Source of the DNA: Mangrovicoccus sp049603835
GTDB taxonomy: Bacteria; Pseudomonadota; Alphaproteobacteria; Rhodobacterales; Rhodobacteraceae
Assembly: GCA_049603835.1 (NCBI GenBank)
Contig: JBMYSZ010000009.1
Location: 60,521 to 124,520, forward strand
Direction of reading: 5' to 3'
DNA: 64,000 nucleotides
In this document: piece after piece, positions 52,814 through 61,439 of the stretch
Numbering within the stretch: position 1 is the first letter of the stretch
Layout: each line of letters begins with the position of its first letter
Position numbers and translations under genes: made by a program
The notes under the pieces: generated by a model
The model's database searches: none
Seen by the model: only the letters and a program-made list of their open reading frames with translations
What the model was told of the DNA's origin: nothing

Positions 52814-54061
52814 ATGATTTTTTGGCTTCTCACTCTCGGTCTTGCGGCGGCGATTGCGGCTTTGCTGGGCCTCGGACTTGTGCTTCGTCGCGGCGATCAG
52901 CGCGAGTTGGCGGAATTCGATATTGCGGTTTATCGCGATCAATTGGCAGAGCTCGACCGCGATACGGCGCGCGGCGTGGTCACCGCCGATACGGCTGAAC
53001 GCACAAGGCTGGAAATTTCGCGCAAAATCCTAGAGGCGGACAAAGCTCGTGGCAGCGCCAAAGGTGATGCACCTGCCGGGCTGAATTGGATTGCTGCGGG
53101 GTTGAGCGCGGCCTTTCTGATCGGGGGCGCGGCGATTGCCTATCTGCAATTGGGACAGCCGGGCTATGGGGATTTGCCCCTACAACACCGCCTCTCTGCC
53201 GCAGAAGACCTGCGCGAAAACCGCCCCAGCCAATCGGAGGCCGAAGCCCAAGCCGCACCGAATATGCCGCCCCCAGCAGAGCCCGACCCGCAATATGCGG
53301 AGCTGATCGAAAAACTGCGCGCAACCGTGGCCGAGCGCCCGGATGATCCCCGTGGCTTGCAGCTTTTGGCGCAGAATGAGGCCTCTTTGGGGAATTTCTC
53401 GGCCGCGGCGGCGGCTCAAGGCAAGCTTCTGGAAATTGCGGGCGACAACGCTCCGGCAGGAGCTTTTGCGGAACATGCGGATTTGCTGGTTATGGCGGCG
53501 GGGGGCTATGTCTCGCCCGAAGCCGAAGCCGCGCTAGAAGAGGCTCTGGCACGCGATCCCCAAGATGGCACAGCGCGCTATTATGTGGGGCTGATGTTTG
53601 CCCAGACCGGGCGGCCGGACCTGGCCTTTCGCTATTGGCGCGCGCTGCTAGAGCAAAGCCCAGCTGATGCCCCATGGATTCCGGCAATTCGGGCGCAAAT
53701 CGGCGAGGCGGCCATGCGCGCCGGGGTTGAGTATCAACTGCCCAGCCCAACGCCACCAACGCCCGGGCAAAATACCGCGCCGCGCGGACCAAATGCGGCA
53801 GATATAGCCGCCGCCCAAGAAATGTCCGCAGAGGACCGGCAGGCCATGATCGAAACCATGGTCGAAGGCCTGGCCGAGCGTCTGGCCAGCGAAGGCGGTG
53901 CCGCCAGCGACTGGGCGCGGCTCATCGCGGCTTTGGGCGTTTTGGGGCAAACCGACCGGGCCAAGGCCATTTGGCAAGAAGCCCAAGGGGTTTTCGCGGC
54001 GGATGAAAACGGGCTTGCCGCGATTAATGGCGCGGCGGCCCAGGCGGGTCTAAGCCAATGA
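52814..54061 (+). CDS. ccmI: c-type cytochrome biogenesis protein CcmI
   Basis: A 415-residue membrane protein, from the ATG at 52814 (an in-frame start at 52754 is less likely). Two helices (IFWLLTLGLAAAIAALLGLGLVL and WIAAGLSAAFLIGGAAIAYL) flank a cytoplasmic loop with YRDQLAELDRDTARGVV, the CcmI signature. A periplasmic TPR domain (about 180-300) holds apocytochrome c for haem attachment. The rest of the ccm system is elsewhere. Overlaps ruvX by 4 bp. Confidence 0.92.
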   Translation: MIFWLLTLGLAAAIAALLGLGLVLRRGDQRELAEFDIAVYRDQLAELDRDTARGVVTADTAERTRLEISRKILEADKARGSAKGDAPAGLNWIAAGLSAAFLIGGAAIAYLQLGQPGYGDLPLQHRLSAAEDLRENRPSQSEAEAQAAPNMPPPAEPDPQYAELIEKLRATVAERPDDPRGLQLLAQNEASLGNFSAAAAAQGKLLEIAGDNAPAGAFAEHADLLVMAAGGYVSPEAEAALEEALARDPQDGTARYYVGLMFAQTGRPDLAFRYWRALLEQSPADAPWIPAIRAQIGEAAMRAGVEYQLPSPTPPTPGQNTAPRGPNAADIAAAQEMSAEDRQAMIETMVEGLAERLASEGGAASDWARLIAALGVLGQTDRAKAIWQEAQGVFAADENGLAAINGAAAQAGLSQ

Positions 54062-54537
54062 TCACCGAAGATATGGCGGAATTCGCCGCCATCTTGCCCA
54101 GCCATGGAGCTTTGGCGGGTTTGGATCTGGGCACGAAAACCTTGGGCGTTGCGGTCTCGGACGGGTTTCGCGGCGTGGCCACCCCGCTTGAAACCATCAA
54201 ACGTAAGAAATTCACTCTGGATGCGGAAAAGCTGTTAGCGATTTGCGCCGAAAGGGATATTTGCGGTTTGGTCCTGGGCCTGCCGCGCAATATGGATGCA
54301 AGCGAAGGGCCGCGCGCCCAATCCACCCGCGCCTTTGCCCGCAATTTACAAAAGCTGACGCCTTTACCCATCGTGTTCTGGGATGAGCGCCTGTCCACTT
54401 TCGCCGCTGAACGCGCTCTTTTAGAAGCGGATACATCGCGCAAACGCCGGGCCGAAGTCATCGACCATGTGGCTGCGGGCTATATTTTGCAAGGCGCGCT
54501 GGATCGGTTGCGCCATCTCAGCCAGGAGGCGGAATGA
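54058..54537 (+). CDS. ruvX: Holliday junction resolvase-like protein RuvX/YqgF
   Basis: A 159-residue RNase H-fold nuclease. The first catalytic aspartate is Asp23 in LAGLDLGTKTLGVAVSDG; the second acidic motif is VFWDERLSTF and the third a C-terminal AEVIDHVAAGYIL. YqgF acts in 16S rRNA 5'-end processing and possibly Holliday-junction cleavage. Overlaps ccmI (ATGA) and the DUF1289 gene (ATGA). Confidence 0.94.
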   Translation: MITEDMAEFAAILPSHGALAGLDLGTKTLGVAVSDGFRGVATPLETIKRKKFTLDAEKLLAICAERDICGLVLGLPRNMDASEGPRAQSTRAFARNLQKLTPLPIVFWDERLSTFAAERALLEADTSRKRRAEVIDHVAAGYILQGALDRLRHLSQEAE

Positions 54538-54782
54538 CCCAAAACGCCCAACCAATCGCTAGCCCCTGTATCAAGATCTGCGTGATTGAACCGCAAAGCC
54601 GCCTGTGCACGGGCTGTTTGCGCAGCCTCGATGAAATCGCCGCTTGGAGCGGGTATAGCGAGGCGCAGCGGGCCGAGATCATGGCTGAACTTCCTGCGCG
54701 CGAAAGCCAGCTGACCCGTCGCCAGGGCGGGCGCAAAGGCCGCCTCGCCCGGCAATCTGGGACAAGCTCAGAGCATTCCTAA
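54534..54782 (+). CDS. DUF1289 domain protein
   Basis: An 82-residue cysteine-rich protein. SPCIKICVIEPQSRLCTGCLRSLDEIAAW is the DUF1289 pattern, four cysteines probably binding a zinc or an iron-sulfur cluster. A basic tail (RRQGGRKGRLARQ) follows. Its start overlaps ruvX and its 3' end overlaps the convergent gapR gene by 15 bp. Function unknown. Confidence 0.88.
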   Translation: MTQNAQPIASPCIKICVIEPQSRLCTGCLRSLDEIAAWSGYSEAQRAEIMAELPARESQLTRRQGGRKGRLARQSGTSSEHS

Positions 54783-55037
54783 GGCCTGTTTATACATGTC
54801 CAGCACCGCCTCTTCCTCGGCGATGTCATTTTTATCGCGTTTGCGCAGCGCGATTATTTTGCGCATGACCTTTGTGTCATAACCACGGCCCTTGGCTTCG
54901 GCCATGACCTCTTTTTGCTGCTCTGCGATTTCTTGTTTCTCTTGGTCCAACCGTTCAAAGCGCTCGATGAATTGGCGCAGCTCTTCGGCGGTGACGTGAT
55001 AGCTATCCGGTGAGCCGGACTGCTCTGTGACTTCCAT
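54768..55037 (-). CDS. gapR: GapR-like nucleoid-associated protein (DUF2312)
   Basis: An 89-residue helical protein from the ATG at 55037 (AAGGGG upstream). SYHVTAEELRQFIERFERLDQEKQEI, AEAKGRGYDTKVMRKIIALRKRD and EEEAVLDMYKQAL are the DUF2312 signature. In Caulobacter, GapR is a coiled-coil dimer or tetramer that binds AT-rich, overtwisted DNA ahead of polymerases and stimulates gyrase/topo IV. A longer frame from 55139 is unlikely. Confidence 0.93.
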   Translation of the reverse strand: MEVTEQSGSPDSYHVTAEELRQFIERFERLDQEKQEIAEQQKEVMAEAKGRGYDTKVMRKIIALRKRDKNDIAEEEAVLDMYKQALGML

Positions 55038-55163
55038 GACGGCCCCTTTGCCCCTGAAAAGACTTGAGCGCCCGAGATACGCCCACAGCGCCGCAGCTTC
55101 AACCCTTGGCCTTAGCTCTGCAATTGGATAGCAGAGCAAAAACCGAAGAATGAGGCGACAGAA

Positions 55164-55379
55164 ATGGACATTTTGATTTGGATCGGCGCGGCCGTCTCTC
55201 TGATTGGCGTGGGCATGCTGCTATATTGCATCATCATGACCTTTCGCGCGCGAAAAGCCGGTCTAGAAGATGATGTGCTGCGCGAAAAGCTGAAGAAAAT
55301 GGTTGTGCTGAATTTCGCCGCACTGCTGGTTTCGGCCATGGGGCTGATGGCGGTGATTGCGGGTATTTTGCTAAGCTGA
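55164..55379 (+). CDS. Small two-helix membrane protein
   Basis: A 71-residue protein with two membrane helices (WIGAAVSLIGVGMLLYCIIMTF and LNFAALLVSAMGLMAVIAGILL) joined by a basic loop (RARKAGLEDDVLREKLKK). GAGG lies before the ATG. It looks like a conserved Rhodobacterales hypothetical; no function can be given. Divergent from gapR and convergent with otsA, 12 bp apart. Confidence 0.75.
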   Translation: MDILIWIGAAVSLIGVGMLLYCIIMTFRARKAGLEDDVLREKLKKMVVLNFAALLVSAMGLMAVIAGILLS

Positions 55380-55391
55380 TCTCCGCTGATC

Positions 55392-56759
55392 TTAGCTCAT
55401 CCCAAGCCGGGCGGTGAAATCCACCAGTCTTTGCCAGGTTTCATCCCTTGTGCGCAATTGCACCCCGTCCAAGGCCATGAGGAAACTTTGCGCCCACCAA
55501 TTGGCATCTTCGCGGCTAATCACATCGAAAAGCCGGGCATAGCGGTCTTGGCGTTCGTCTAGCGGCATGGCGAGCGCGGTTTCATAGGCTTCGGCCAATG
55601 CCTCGCTATCATAGGGATTGACCACAAGCGCGGCGCCTAATCGTTCCGCCGCACCGGCAAATCGCGACAAGACCAGAACCCCCGGATTTTCGGGATCTTG
55701 GCAGGCGATATATTCCTTTGCGACCAAATTCATCCCATCGGCCAGAGGCGTGACCACCCCAACCGCTGCGGCGCGGTAATATCCGATCAGCTCGTCGCGC
55801 GGTAAATTCCGGTGCAAATAATGGATTGGCGTCCAGTCCGGGGTCGCATGCCGGCCATTGATCGCGGCAACCAAACGTTCGGCTTTGTGGCGCGCATCGC
55901 GATAGGCCTCGATCTCCGACCGGGTGGGAGGCGCGATTTGAAACAGCTGCACCCCGCCTGCCCGCTGCGGTTTGGTTTTCAGCAAATGCTCAAAAGCGCG
56001 AAGCCGTTCTGGGATACCTTTGGAATAATCCAGCCGATCCACCCCGATAAGCTTTTTCGGCTGGCTGTTGTTTTTGGCGGTATCGGGCAAGGCGGCGGCG
56101 CGAGCGGCCATATCCTGCGCCTCGATCCCAACCGGACAGCTAAAGATAAGCGGGCTTTGCCGCCCCTCAAAAATAGCGGTGGCGCGGGCCACATCCCGTT
56201 CGGTTTGCAGGCCCAAAACATCGAAACTGCCCAGCCAAGTTTCCAAGGCCCGATGATCCGGCAAACAGCGGATCAGATCGCGGTTCGGGAAAGGCACATG
56301 CAAGAACAGGCCAATCGCCCCGGCAAAGCCTTCCGCCCTCAGCGCATGGGCCAATGGCAGGAAATGATAATCATGGATCCAAATCTGATCGCCCGCGCGC
56401 AAAAGCGGCTGCATGCGCCGCGCAAGATCGCGATTGACCTGTAAATAGGTCGCGGCGGCCTTGCGATCCAAATGCAATAGATCGGCCCGGCCATGGCAGA
56501 GCGGCCAAATCACCCCATTGGCAAAGCCGGTATAGAAACCCGCCTGCGCCTCGGGGGTTAGGTCAAACCCCAAGCAGCGCGGCCCCGACGCTTCGGGCAT
56601 CGGGCGCAAATCCGAGCTAGGTGTGTCGGTGATAATCCCGCTATGGCCGATCCACAGCCCCGGATCATCGCGCAACGCATTTTGCAGCGCCACCAAAAGC
56701 CCACCAGCCCCGGATCCGGCAACTGGCAAACGGTAAGAGACTATAATATGACGCGCCAT
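55392..56759 (-). CDS. otsA: Trehalose-6-phosphate synthase
   Basis: A 455-residue GT20 glycosyltransferase from the ATG at 56759. It joins UDP-glucose and glucose-6-phosphate. Motifs: an N-terminal GAGGLLVAL, the IWIHDYHFLPLAHALR loop, GLFLHVPFPNRDL, GVDRLDYSKGIPERLRAFEHLL, and TPLADGMNLVAKEYIACQ. Its start lies 5 bp after the otsB stop, so otsBA is one operon for trehalose, a compatible solute. Confidence 0.95.
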   Translation of the reverse strand: MARHIIVSYRLPVAGSGAGGLLVALQNALRDDPGLWIGHSGIITDTPSSDLRPMPEASGPRCLGFDLTPEAQAGFYTGFANGVIWPLCHGRADLLHLDRKAAATYLQVNRDLARRMQPLLRAGDQIWIHDYHFLPLAHALRAEGFAGAIGLFLHVPFPNRDLIRCLPDHRALETWLGSFDVLGLQTERDVARATAIFEGRQSPLIFSCPVGIEAQDMAARAAALPDTAKNNSQPKKLIGVDRLDYSKGIPERLRAFEHLLKTKPQRAGGVQLFQIAPPTRSEIEAYRDARHKAERLVAAINGRHATPDWTPIHYLHRNLPRDELIGYYRAAAVGVVTPLADGMNLVAKEYIACQDPENPGVLVLSRFAGAAERLGAALVVNPYDSEALAEAYETALAMPLDERQDRYARLFDVISREDANWWAQSFLMALDGVQLRTRDETWQRLVDFTARLGMS

Positions 56760-56764
56760 CAGCC

Positions 56765-57565
56765 TTACCCTTTGGAAGTTGCTTTTGCGGCGGCTGGATC
56801 TAAGAGACGGCAAAGCCAGTCGCGCAAATCCACCGGGGCGGCAAACCCAAATTGGGCGCAGCTTTCCCCTTCACCGATTTTGATGCTGATCCCGCCATTT
56901 GCATTGACCCATTCCATGGCCTCTTCATCTGTGGTGTCATCCCCGATGAAAATCGCTTGGCGTCCGAAAAAGCAGGCTTGTTCAATGAAATAAGACACGG
57001 CTTTTGCTTTGCTCACGCCTTTGGGGCGAAATTCCAAAACGCATTTGCCGTGATGCAACTCAAATCCAAAGGCCAAAGGCAGCAACTTTTCACAAGACCC
57101 GGTCAATTCCTGCTGCAAATCCGGCGCGGCGCGGTAGTGCAAAGTCACGCCTTTGGGTTTTTCTTCAACCAAGAGTCCGGGATGGCGCGCTGCCAGAGCA
57201 TGGATTTTCCGCACTAATTCGGCCAGTTGATCTGAAGATGGGCCAGCAAGCCTGCGCGGTTTTTTCCCCTTAAGCCGCAATTCCGCCCCGTGACTGCCCG
57301 CCATTGCGCAAGAAAGATCTGGTAAATAACGCATCAAATCGGCTGCGGCCCGTCCAGAGACCAACGCCAAAGCACCATTAAACTGCCAATCCAAAGCGCG
57401 GAGCAATTGCGGCAGATCCTCAGGCACATCTATGGCGTCAGGGGTCGGAGCGATATCCACCAAACTGCCATCGAAATCGAGAAATAGCGCCGATTGCGTC
57501 GGATCCAGCAAAGGGGGCTTGGCCCGGTCAGCCGCATTCACCCTGTTTCGATCTACTCCCGACAT
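56765..57565 (-). CDS. otsB: Trehalose-6-phosphate phosphatase
   Basis: A HAD-superfamily phosphatase, 266 residues from the ATG at 57565 (a TTG at 57592 is also in frame). The nucleophile motif is FLDFDGSLVDIAPTP (Asp30 and Asp32), VSGR follows, and the last motif IFIGDDTTDEEAM binds magnesium. It dephosphorylates the OtsA product. No strong ribosome site was seen at either start. First gene of otsBA. Confidence 0.93.
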   Translation of the reverse strand: MSGVDRNRVNAADRAKPPLLDPTQSALFLDFDGSLVDIAPTPDAIDVPEDLPQLLRALDWQFNGALALVSGRAAADLMRYLPDLSCAMAGSHGAELRLKGKKPRRLAGPSSDQLAELVRKIHALAARHPGLLVEEKPKGVTLHYRAAPDLQQELTGSCEKLLPLAFGFELHHGKCVLEFRPKGVSKAKAVSYFIEQACFFGRQAIFIGDDTTDEEAMEWVNANGGISIKIGEGESCAQFGFAAPVDLRDWLCRLLDPAAAKATSKG

Positions 57566-57659
57566 CACACACCCACTAAGAAATTCACACAACTTCCCGA
57601 GGGTTTAGGCAAGGTGCCTCAATATCCGATTAAAATCGCCAGCCCTACGTTATTTTAGT

Positions 57660-58499
57660 TTAGGTGGCCGAGCTATTTCGGGCGGCCAAAAGACGCTCTA
57701 TCCCGATTTGCAGATCCCGCAATGGGTCGTCGCTTTGGGCAAGCATTTCAATCGAGACCGCCCGCCCATAGCCGCAGGCCTCCAAAGCCTCAAACACGCG
57801 GCACATCTGCGTAACAGAGCTTGGCGCGATGCCCAGCTGTGGCGCGCTCACATGAATATGCGTCAGCAACGAACCCGCCTGACCGATCAGCTCAGGGATT
57901 TGCGCGGTTTCGTCATTGCTGGCCATATTGCCCAGATCCAAGGTCCAGCCGAGGGATGGGTGATCGAGATGGCGCAAGAAGTCCAAAGCCTCCTGCCCAT
58001 GGGTCAGAAAATTCGTGCCATGTTCTGCGGCCACCGCTTCTATGGTTAGGCGCGTTCCTTCGGCTTGGGCAAAATCGGCGAGCTTGTTAAAAACCTCTGC
58101 CGCGTGGGAAATGGCTTGATCCTGCCGCCATTTAGCGGGAAAGCTGCGCATTTTCGGCGCCCCAAAGACAAGGTTTTCGATCCCCAAACGCCCCGCTAAG
58201 CGGATAGAGCGCTGCATCGCTGCGATGAACTCCGCCTGCTCTGCAGGGTCTCCGAAAAGCTGGGCCCCACTCACCCCGTAAAGCAGCGATTGCATCGACA
58301 CTAACCGCAATCCCGCCGCTTTGGCCGCCTGATGAGCCGCGTGCAGCTCGGCCTCTGACGGGCGATAGGGATCGGCAGATTGTGGGAAAAACAGGCTAGG
58401 CGCGATTTCAAGCCCAGTGATCCCAGCCCGCGCCAAAAGCACATAAGCCTGATCGCGCAGCTCGGCGGGCCAAGCAAGGTTAGAAACGGCAAGCTGCAT
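57660..58499 (-). CDS. Xylose isomerase-like TIM barrel (sugar phosphate isomerase/epimerase family)
   Basis: A 279-residue AP-endonuclease-2-type TIM barrel. It starts LAVSNLAWP and shows GLEIAPSLFF, a metal-binding LTIEAVAAEHG, LGWTLDLGNMAS and HIHVSAPQLG; the glutamates, aspartate and histidines are placed as in the family. Substrate unknown; other members epimerise sugars or act on inositol. It precedes otsBA on the same strand with a 94-bp gap. Confidence 0.75.
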   Translation of the reverse strand: MQLAVSNLAWPAELRDQAYVLLARAGITGLEIAPSLFFPQSADPYRPSEAELHAAHQAAKAAGLRLVSMQSLLYGVSGAQLFGDPAEQAEFIAAMQRSIRLAGRLGIENLVFGAPKMRSFPAKWRQDQAISHAAEVFNKLADFAQAEGTRLTIEAVAAEHGTNFLTHGQEALDFLRHLDHPSLGWTLDLGNMASNDETAQIPELIGQAGSLLTHIHVSAPQLGIAPSSVTQMCRVFEALEACGYGRAVSIEMLAQSDDPLRDLQIGIERLLAARNSSAT

Positions 58500-58556
58500 G
58501 GGGTGGCCTTTGGCTAGAGCTTCGATTTTGCATCAAAATCCTAGACCTAGGCACAA

Positions 58557-58587
58557 GAAAAGGCCAGGACGCAGCGCCCTGGCCTTT
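58557..58587 (-). terminator. Terminator of the second yceI gene
   Basis: Stem AAAGGCCAGG / CCTGGCCTTT with a 9-nt loop, followed on the minus strand by TTTTCTT; it lies 24 bp beyond the yceI stop codon. The opposite strand gives only a short T run. Confidence 0.85.
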
Positions 58588-58610
58588 GATCGTCTCGATT
58601 TTGCGAAAGC

Positions 58611-59183
58611 TTATTCAGCTTTCATCGCTTCGATAGAGATAATCAGGGAAACATCGTCACCCACATAAGGCGCGTATTGACCCGCCTCTACTTCGGTGCG
58701 TTTCACAGTGCCGGTTGCATAAAAGCCCAGCCAAGGCTTATTCGCCATCGGGTGGTCGCCTTTTTGGGTCATGGTCGTGTCCAGCTCGACCGGGATAGTC
58801 ACGCCATTCAGGGACAGATCGCCAGTGATGATCGCGGTGTTTTCGCCGGTCACTTCGATGGCGGTCGAGGTGAAGGTCGCGGTCATATCCTCGGCTTTGC
58901 CCAGGAAGTCACCAGAGGTGAAATGCGCGTCACGATCCGCATAGCCAGTTTCCATGGAGCTTACCGGCAGGGTCACTTCAACCGAAGACTTCGCTGGATC
59001 CGCCTCGTCAAACATGATGGTGCCGGTGATATCGCTGAACAGGCCAAAAGTGGTGGAGAAGCCCAGATGGTTGTAGCTGAAAACAACCTGGCTGTGGGAC
59101 GTGTCCAGAGTGTATTCTTCAGCGGCATAAGCGCCAGCAGTTGCAGCAAAGCTAAGCGCGGTGGCCAGGATCAGGTTCTTCAT
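58611..59183 (-). CDS. YceI family protein (second of two)
   Basis: A 190-residue periplasmic protein, close to the standard YceI length. Signal peptide MKNLILATALSFAATAGAYA; mature part with YTLDTSHSQVVFSYNHLGFSTTFGLF, DRDAHFTSGDFL and GDLSLNGVTIPVELD, the classical lipid-binding barrel. It is more canonical than the yceI at 21504. It ends in its own terminator. AGGAG lies upstream of the ATG. Confidence 0.92.
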   Translation of the reverse strand: MKNLILATALSFAATAGAYAAEEYTLDTSHSQVVFSYNHLGFSTTFGLFSDITGTIMFDEADPAKSSVEVTLPVSSMETGYADRDAHFTSGDFLGKAEDMTATFTSTAIEVTGENTAIITGDLSLNGVTIPVELDTTMTQKGDHPMANKPWLGFYATGTVKRTEVEAGQYAPYVGDDVSLIISIEAMKAE

Positions 59184-59405
59184 TCTAACTCTCCTAGAAG
59201 GGGCTGAGTAACGTTCTGGGACAGTTATCTAATACCCCTTGCACGAAATACATTGCCCATGCTCCCACGCGTTCTGTGCAATAATGAACAGAGCCGGGCA
59301 AAATCTTGGCATCGGCAACTGGTTGCTTACCTGATCGAACAGAGGACATTCCCCATCCCAAATGCTTTTGCTAAGGCAAAGCAGACCCAAACGGAGACCC
59401 GGTGC

Positions 59406-60650
59406 ATGCGCCTCTTACTGAAGCTGTTTTTGCTCTTGTTAGTTGTGGCGCCCATTGCCTTTGTGGTGTTGGCCTTTCAGCCGAACCCAACCCTGCCAGA
59501 CCAGGCGACATTGACCGCTTCGCAAGCGGCGCAGTCGAAATCCCTGATTTTAGAGGCCCGTGCCGCAGCGCTTGGTCAAGGCAATGGGCAAATCAAAGTG
59601 AGCGAGGCGCAGCTGCGCGGTCTTATTGCCTCGGCCGCTCGTGTGGTGCAGCCTTTGCGAGGGCGAGCCATTATAGATGCTGGCGGTATTCAGCTGGATT
59701 TCGCGGGGCAAGTGCCGCATTTCGGCCAGCTCGGCTGGGTGAATTTATCCATGACCTTTGCTCCTTCCACCGATCAGCTAGAGGTGACCTCGCTGCGCGT
59801 CGGCAATATGGGCCTGCCGCCGGCCCTGACAACTCGTATCGCTGTGACCAGCTTGGATTGGCTGAGCGGCGAAGATTTGGGTAGCCTTCTGGTGTCGAGT
59901 ATAGAACGGCTAGAAACCGGCAATGGCGTCGCTTTGATCACTTTAAAGGATCATGGCGATGGCAGTGACAGCCTGTTTTCTCGGGTGGTGGATGGGATCC
60001 GCTCGGTCACTGGGCTAAATGACAATGCCGCGATCGAGGATTTCTATGGGCTGCTCGCTCAGGCAGCGACCTCCGGCGAATTGCCCAATCGCGGTGACTT
60101 CACCCCTTGGGCCATATTCACCCTTAGCCATATCGGCGAGGATCAGGCAAAATTGCGCCCCGCGCTTTTGGCCTTGGCCGCCCATTGCGGCAGCACCCGC
60201 GCAGTGATGACCATGGCTGGTAATCTGGACCTACCCGCCAATTCCCCCTGCCGTGGTACTGTTTTGGCCGGGCGAAGCGATTTGCGCCAGCATTTCACAT
60301 TGTCAGCCGCCTTCCAGGCCGCAGGTGGCAGCACGATTTCCTTTGGCCTTGGCGAGGTGAAAGAGCTGGTGGATGCAGGCAGCAGCGGCGGGTCGGGTTT
60401 TTCCTTTGATGATATCGCAGCGGACCGGGCGGGCATCCGCTTTGCGGAAACCGCGAAATCCATCGGCGCCGATCAACTGGCCCGGCGAATTACCAGCCAG
60501 GCCGATTTCATGCCCTCGATTGCCGGGCTTCCCGCCTTTATGAGCGATGCGCAATTCCGCGCCCGCTATGAGGCCGTCGATAGCCCCGCCTATCAGCGGC
60601 AACTCTCGGAAATTGACGCCCGGATCAACGCCCTGCCCGCTTATCAGTAA
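59406..60650 (+). CDS. Membrane-anchored protein of unknown function
   Basis: A 414-residue protein from the ATG at 59406 (GGAG 9 nt upstream). A single N-terminal membrane helix (LLLKLFLLLLVVAPIAFVVLAF) is followed by a periplasmic part of about 385 residues with no recognised domain. It contains two cysteines (AAHCGSTRAV and SPCRGTV) that might pair, and ends in RYEAVDSPAYQRQLSEIDARI. Conserved-looking in Rhodobacterales, but I cannot name it. A longer frame from 59253 is less likely. Confidence 0.7.
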   Translation: MRLLLKLFLLLLVVAPIAFVVLAFQPNPTLPDQATLTASQAAQSKSLILEARAAALGQGNGQIKVSEAQLRGLIASAARVVQPLRGRAIIDAGGIQLDFAGQVPHFGQLGWVNLSMTFAPSTDQLEVTSLRVGNMGLPPALTTRIAVTSLDWLSGEDLGSLLVSSIERLETGNGVALITLKDHGDGSDSLFSRVVDGIRSVTGLNDNAAIEDFYGLLAQAATSGELPNRGDFTPWAIFTLSHIGEDQAKLRPALLALAAHCGSTRAVMTMAGNLDLPANSPCRGTVLAGRSDLRQHFTLSAAFQAAGGSTISFGLGEVKELVDAGSSGGSGFSFDDIAADRAGIRFAETAKSIGADQLARRITSQADFMPSIAGLPAFMSDAQFRARYEAVDSPAYQRQLSEIDARINALPAYQ

Positions 60651-60703
60651 AGCCGCCACGCCATGCTTGCCAAATGCCGCGGACTGGTGTATCCGGCGCG
60701 TCT

Positions 60704-60754
60704 CTCTTCGCAATACGGATGACCGGCATGGCTCTCGTGGTGCGGTGCGAAGAG
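60704..60754 (+). promoter_or_regulatory. Possible rpsF leader hairpin (S6:S18-type autoregulation)
   Basis: CTCTTCGC (60704-60711) pairs perfectly with GCGAAGAG (60747-60754). Inside lies a second stem, ACCG-bulged G-CA with TGCGGT, which includes a CCG. Ribosomal S6:S18 complexes bind a hairpin with an essential CCG in the rpsF leaders of many bacteria. The hairpin ends 44 bp before the rpsF start. The fit to that motif is by eye only. Confidence 0.4.
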
Positions 60755-60798
60755 TTAGGCCGCTCCTATGAAACATGCCTTGGAAAATTGGAGATCGC

Positions 60799-61185
60799 AT
60801 GCCGTTTTATGAGCATGTCTTTATCTCGCGTCAGGACTTGTCCAACGCGCAGGCCGAAGGGCTGATCGAACACTTCTCCACCGTTCTGTCTGATAATGGC
60901 GGGACTGTGGTTGGCTCCGAATATTGGGGCGTGAAGACGATGGCCTATAAGATCAACAAAAACCGCAAAGGCCATTACGCCTTCCTGAAAACCGACGCAC
61001 CGTCGCCGGCCGTTCAGGAAATGGAGCGTCTGATGCGCCTGCACGAAGACGTGATGCGCGTTATGACCATCAAAGTTGACGAGCATGACGATGGCCCGTC
61101 GATCCAGATGCAAAAACGTGACGAGCGTGGTGATCGTGGTGATCGTGGCGACCGCCGTGAGCGTCGCGGCGACCGTGACCGGTAA
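60799..61185 (+). CDS. rpsF: 30S ribosomal protein S6
   Basis: A 128-residue S6 from the ATG at 60799 (GGAG five bases upstream). The core MPFYEHVFISRQDLSNAQAEGLIEHFSTVL to MRVMTIKVDEHDDGPS is normal; the C-terminal ~25 residues are a repetitive Arg/Asp/Gly tail (DERGDRGDRGDRRERRGD). First gene of rpsF-rpsR-rplI. Confidence 0.97.
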   Translation: MPFYEHVFISRQDLSNAQAEGLIEHFSTVLSDNGGTVVGSEYWGVKTMAYKINKNRKGHYAFLKTDAPSPAVQEMERLMRLHEDVMRVMTIKVDEHDDGPSIQMQKRDERGDRGDRGDRRERRGDRDR

Positions 61186-61198
61186 GGAGATCTGACAG

Positions 61199-61426
61199 AT
61201 GGCTAACAAACCTTTCTTCCGTCGTCGTAAGGTCTGCCCGTTCTCCGGTCAGAACTCGCCGAAAATCGACTACAAAGACACACGTCTTTTGCAGCGCTAT
61301 ATCTCTGAGCGAGGCAAAATCGTGCCGTCCCGTATCACCGCCGTTTCGGCGAAAAAGCAGCGTGAGCTGGCTCGTGCAATCAAACGCGCGCGCTTCTTGG
61401 CTTTGCTGCCTTACGCTGTGAAATAA
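61199..61426 (+). CDS. rpsR: 30S ribosomal protein S18
   Basis: A 75-residue S18, normal length. FFRRRKVCPFSG, YKDTRLLQRYISERGKIVPSRITAVSAKKQRELARAIKRARFLALLPY is the family pattern. AAGGAG lies 10 nt upstream of the ATG, and rplI follows 13 bp later. Confidence 0.98.
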   Translation: MANKPFFRRRKVCPFSGQNSPKIDYKDTRLLQRYISERGKIVPSRITAVSAKKQRELARAIKRARFLALLPYAVK

Positions 61427-61439
61427 GGAGACTACCCCT

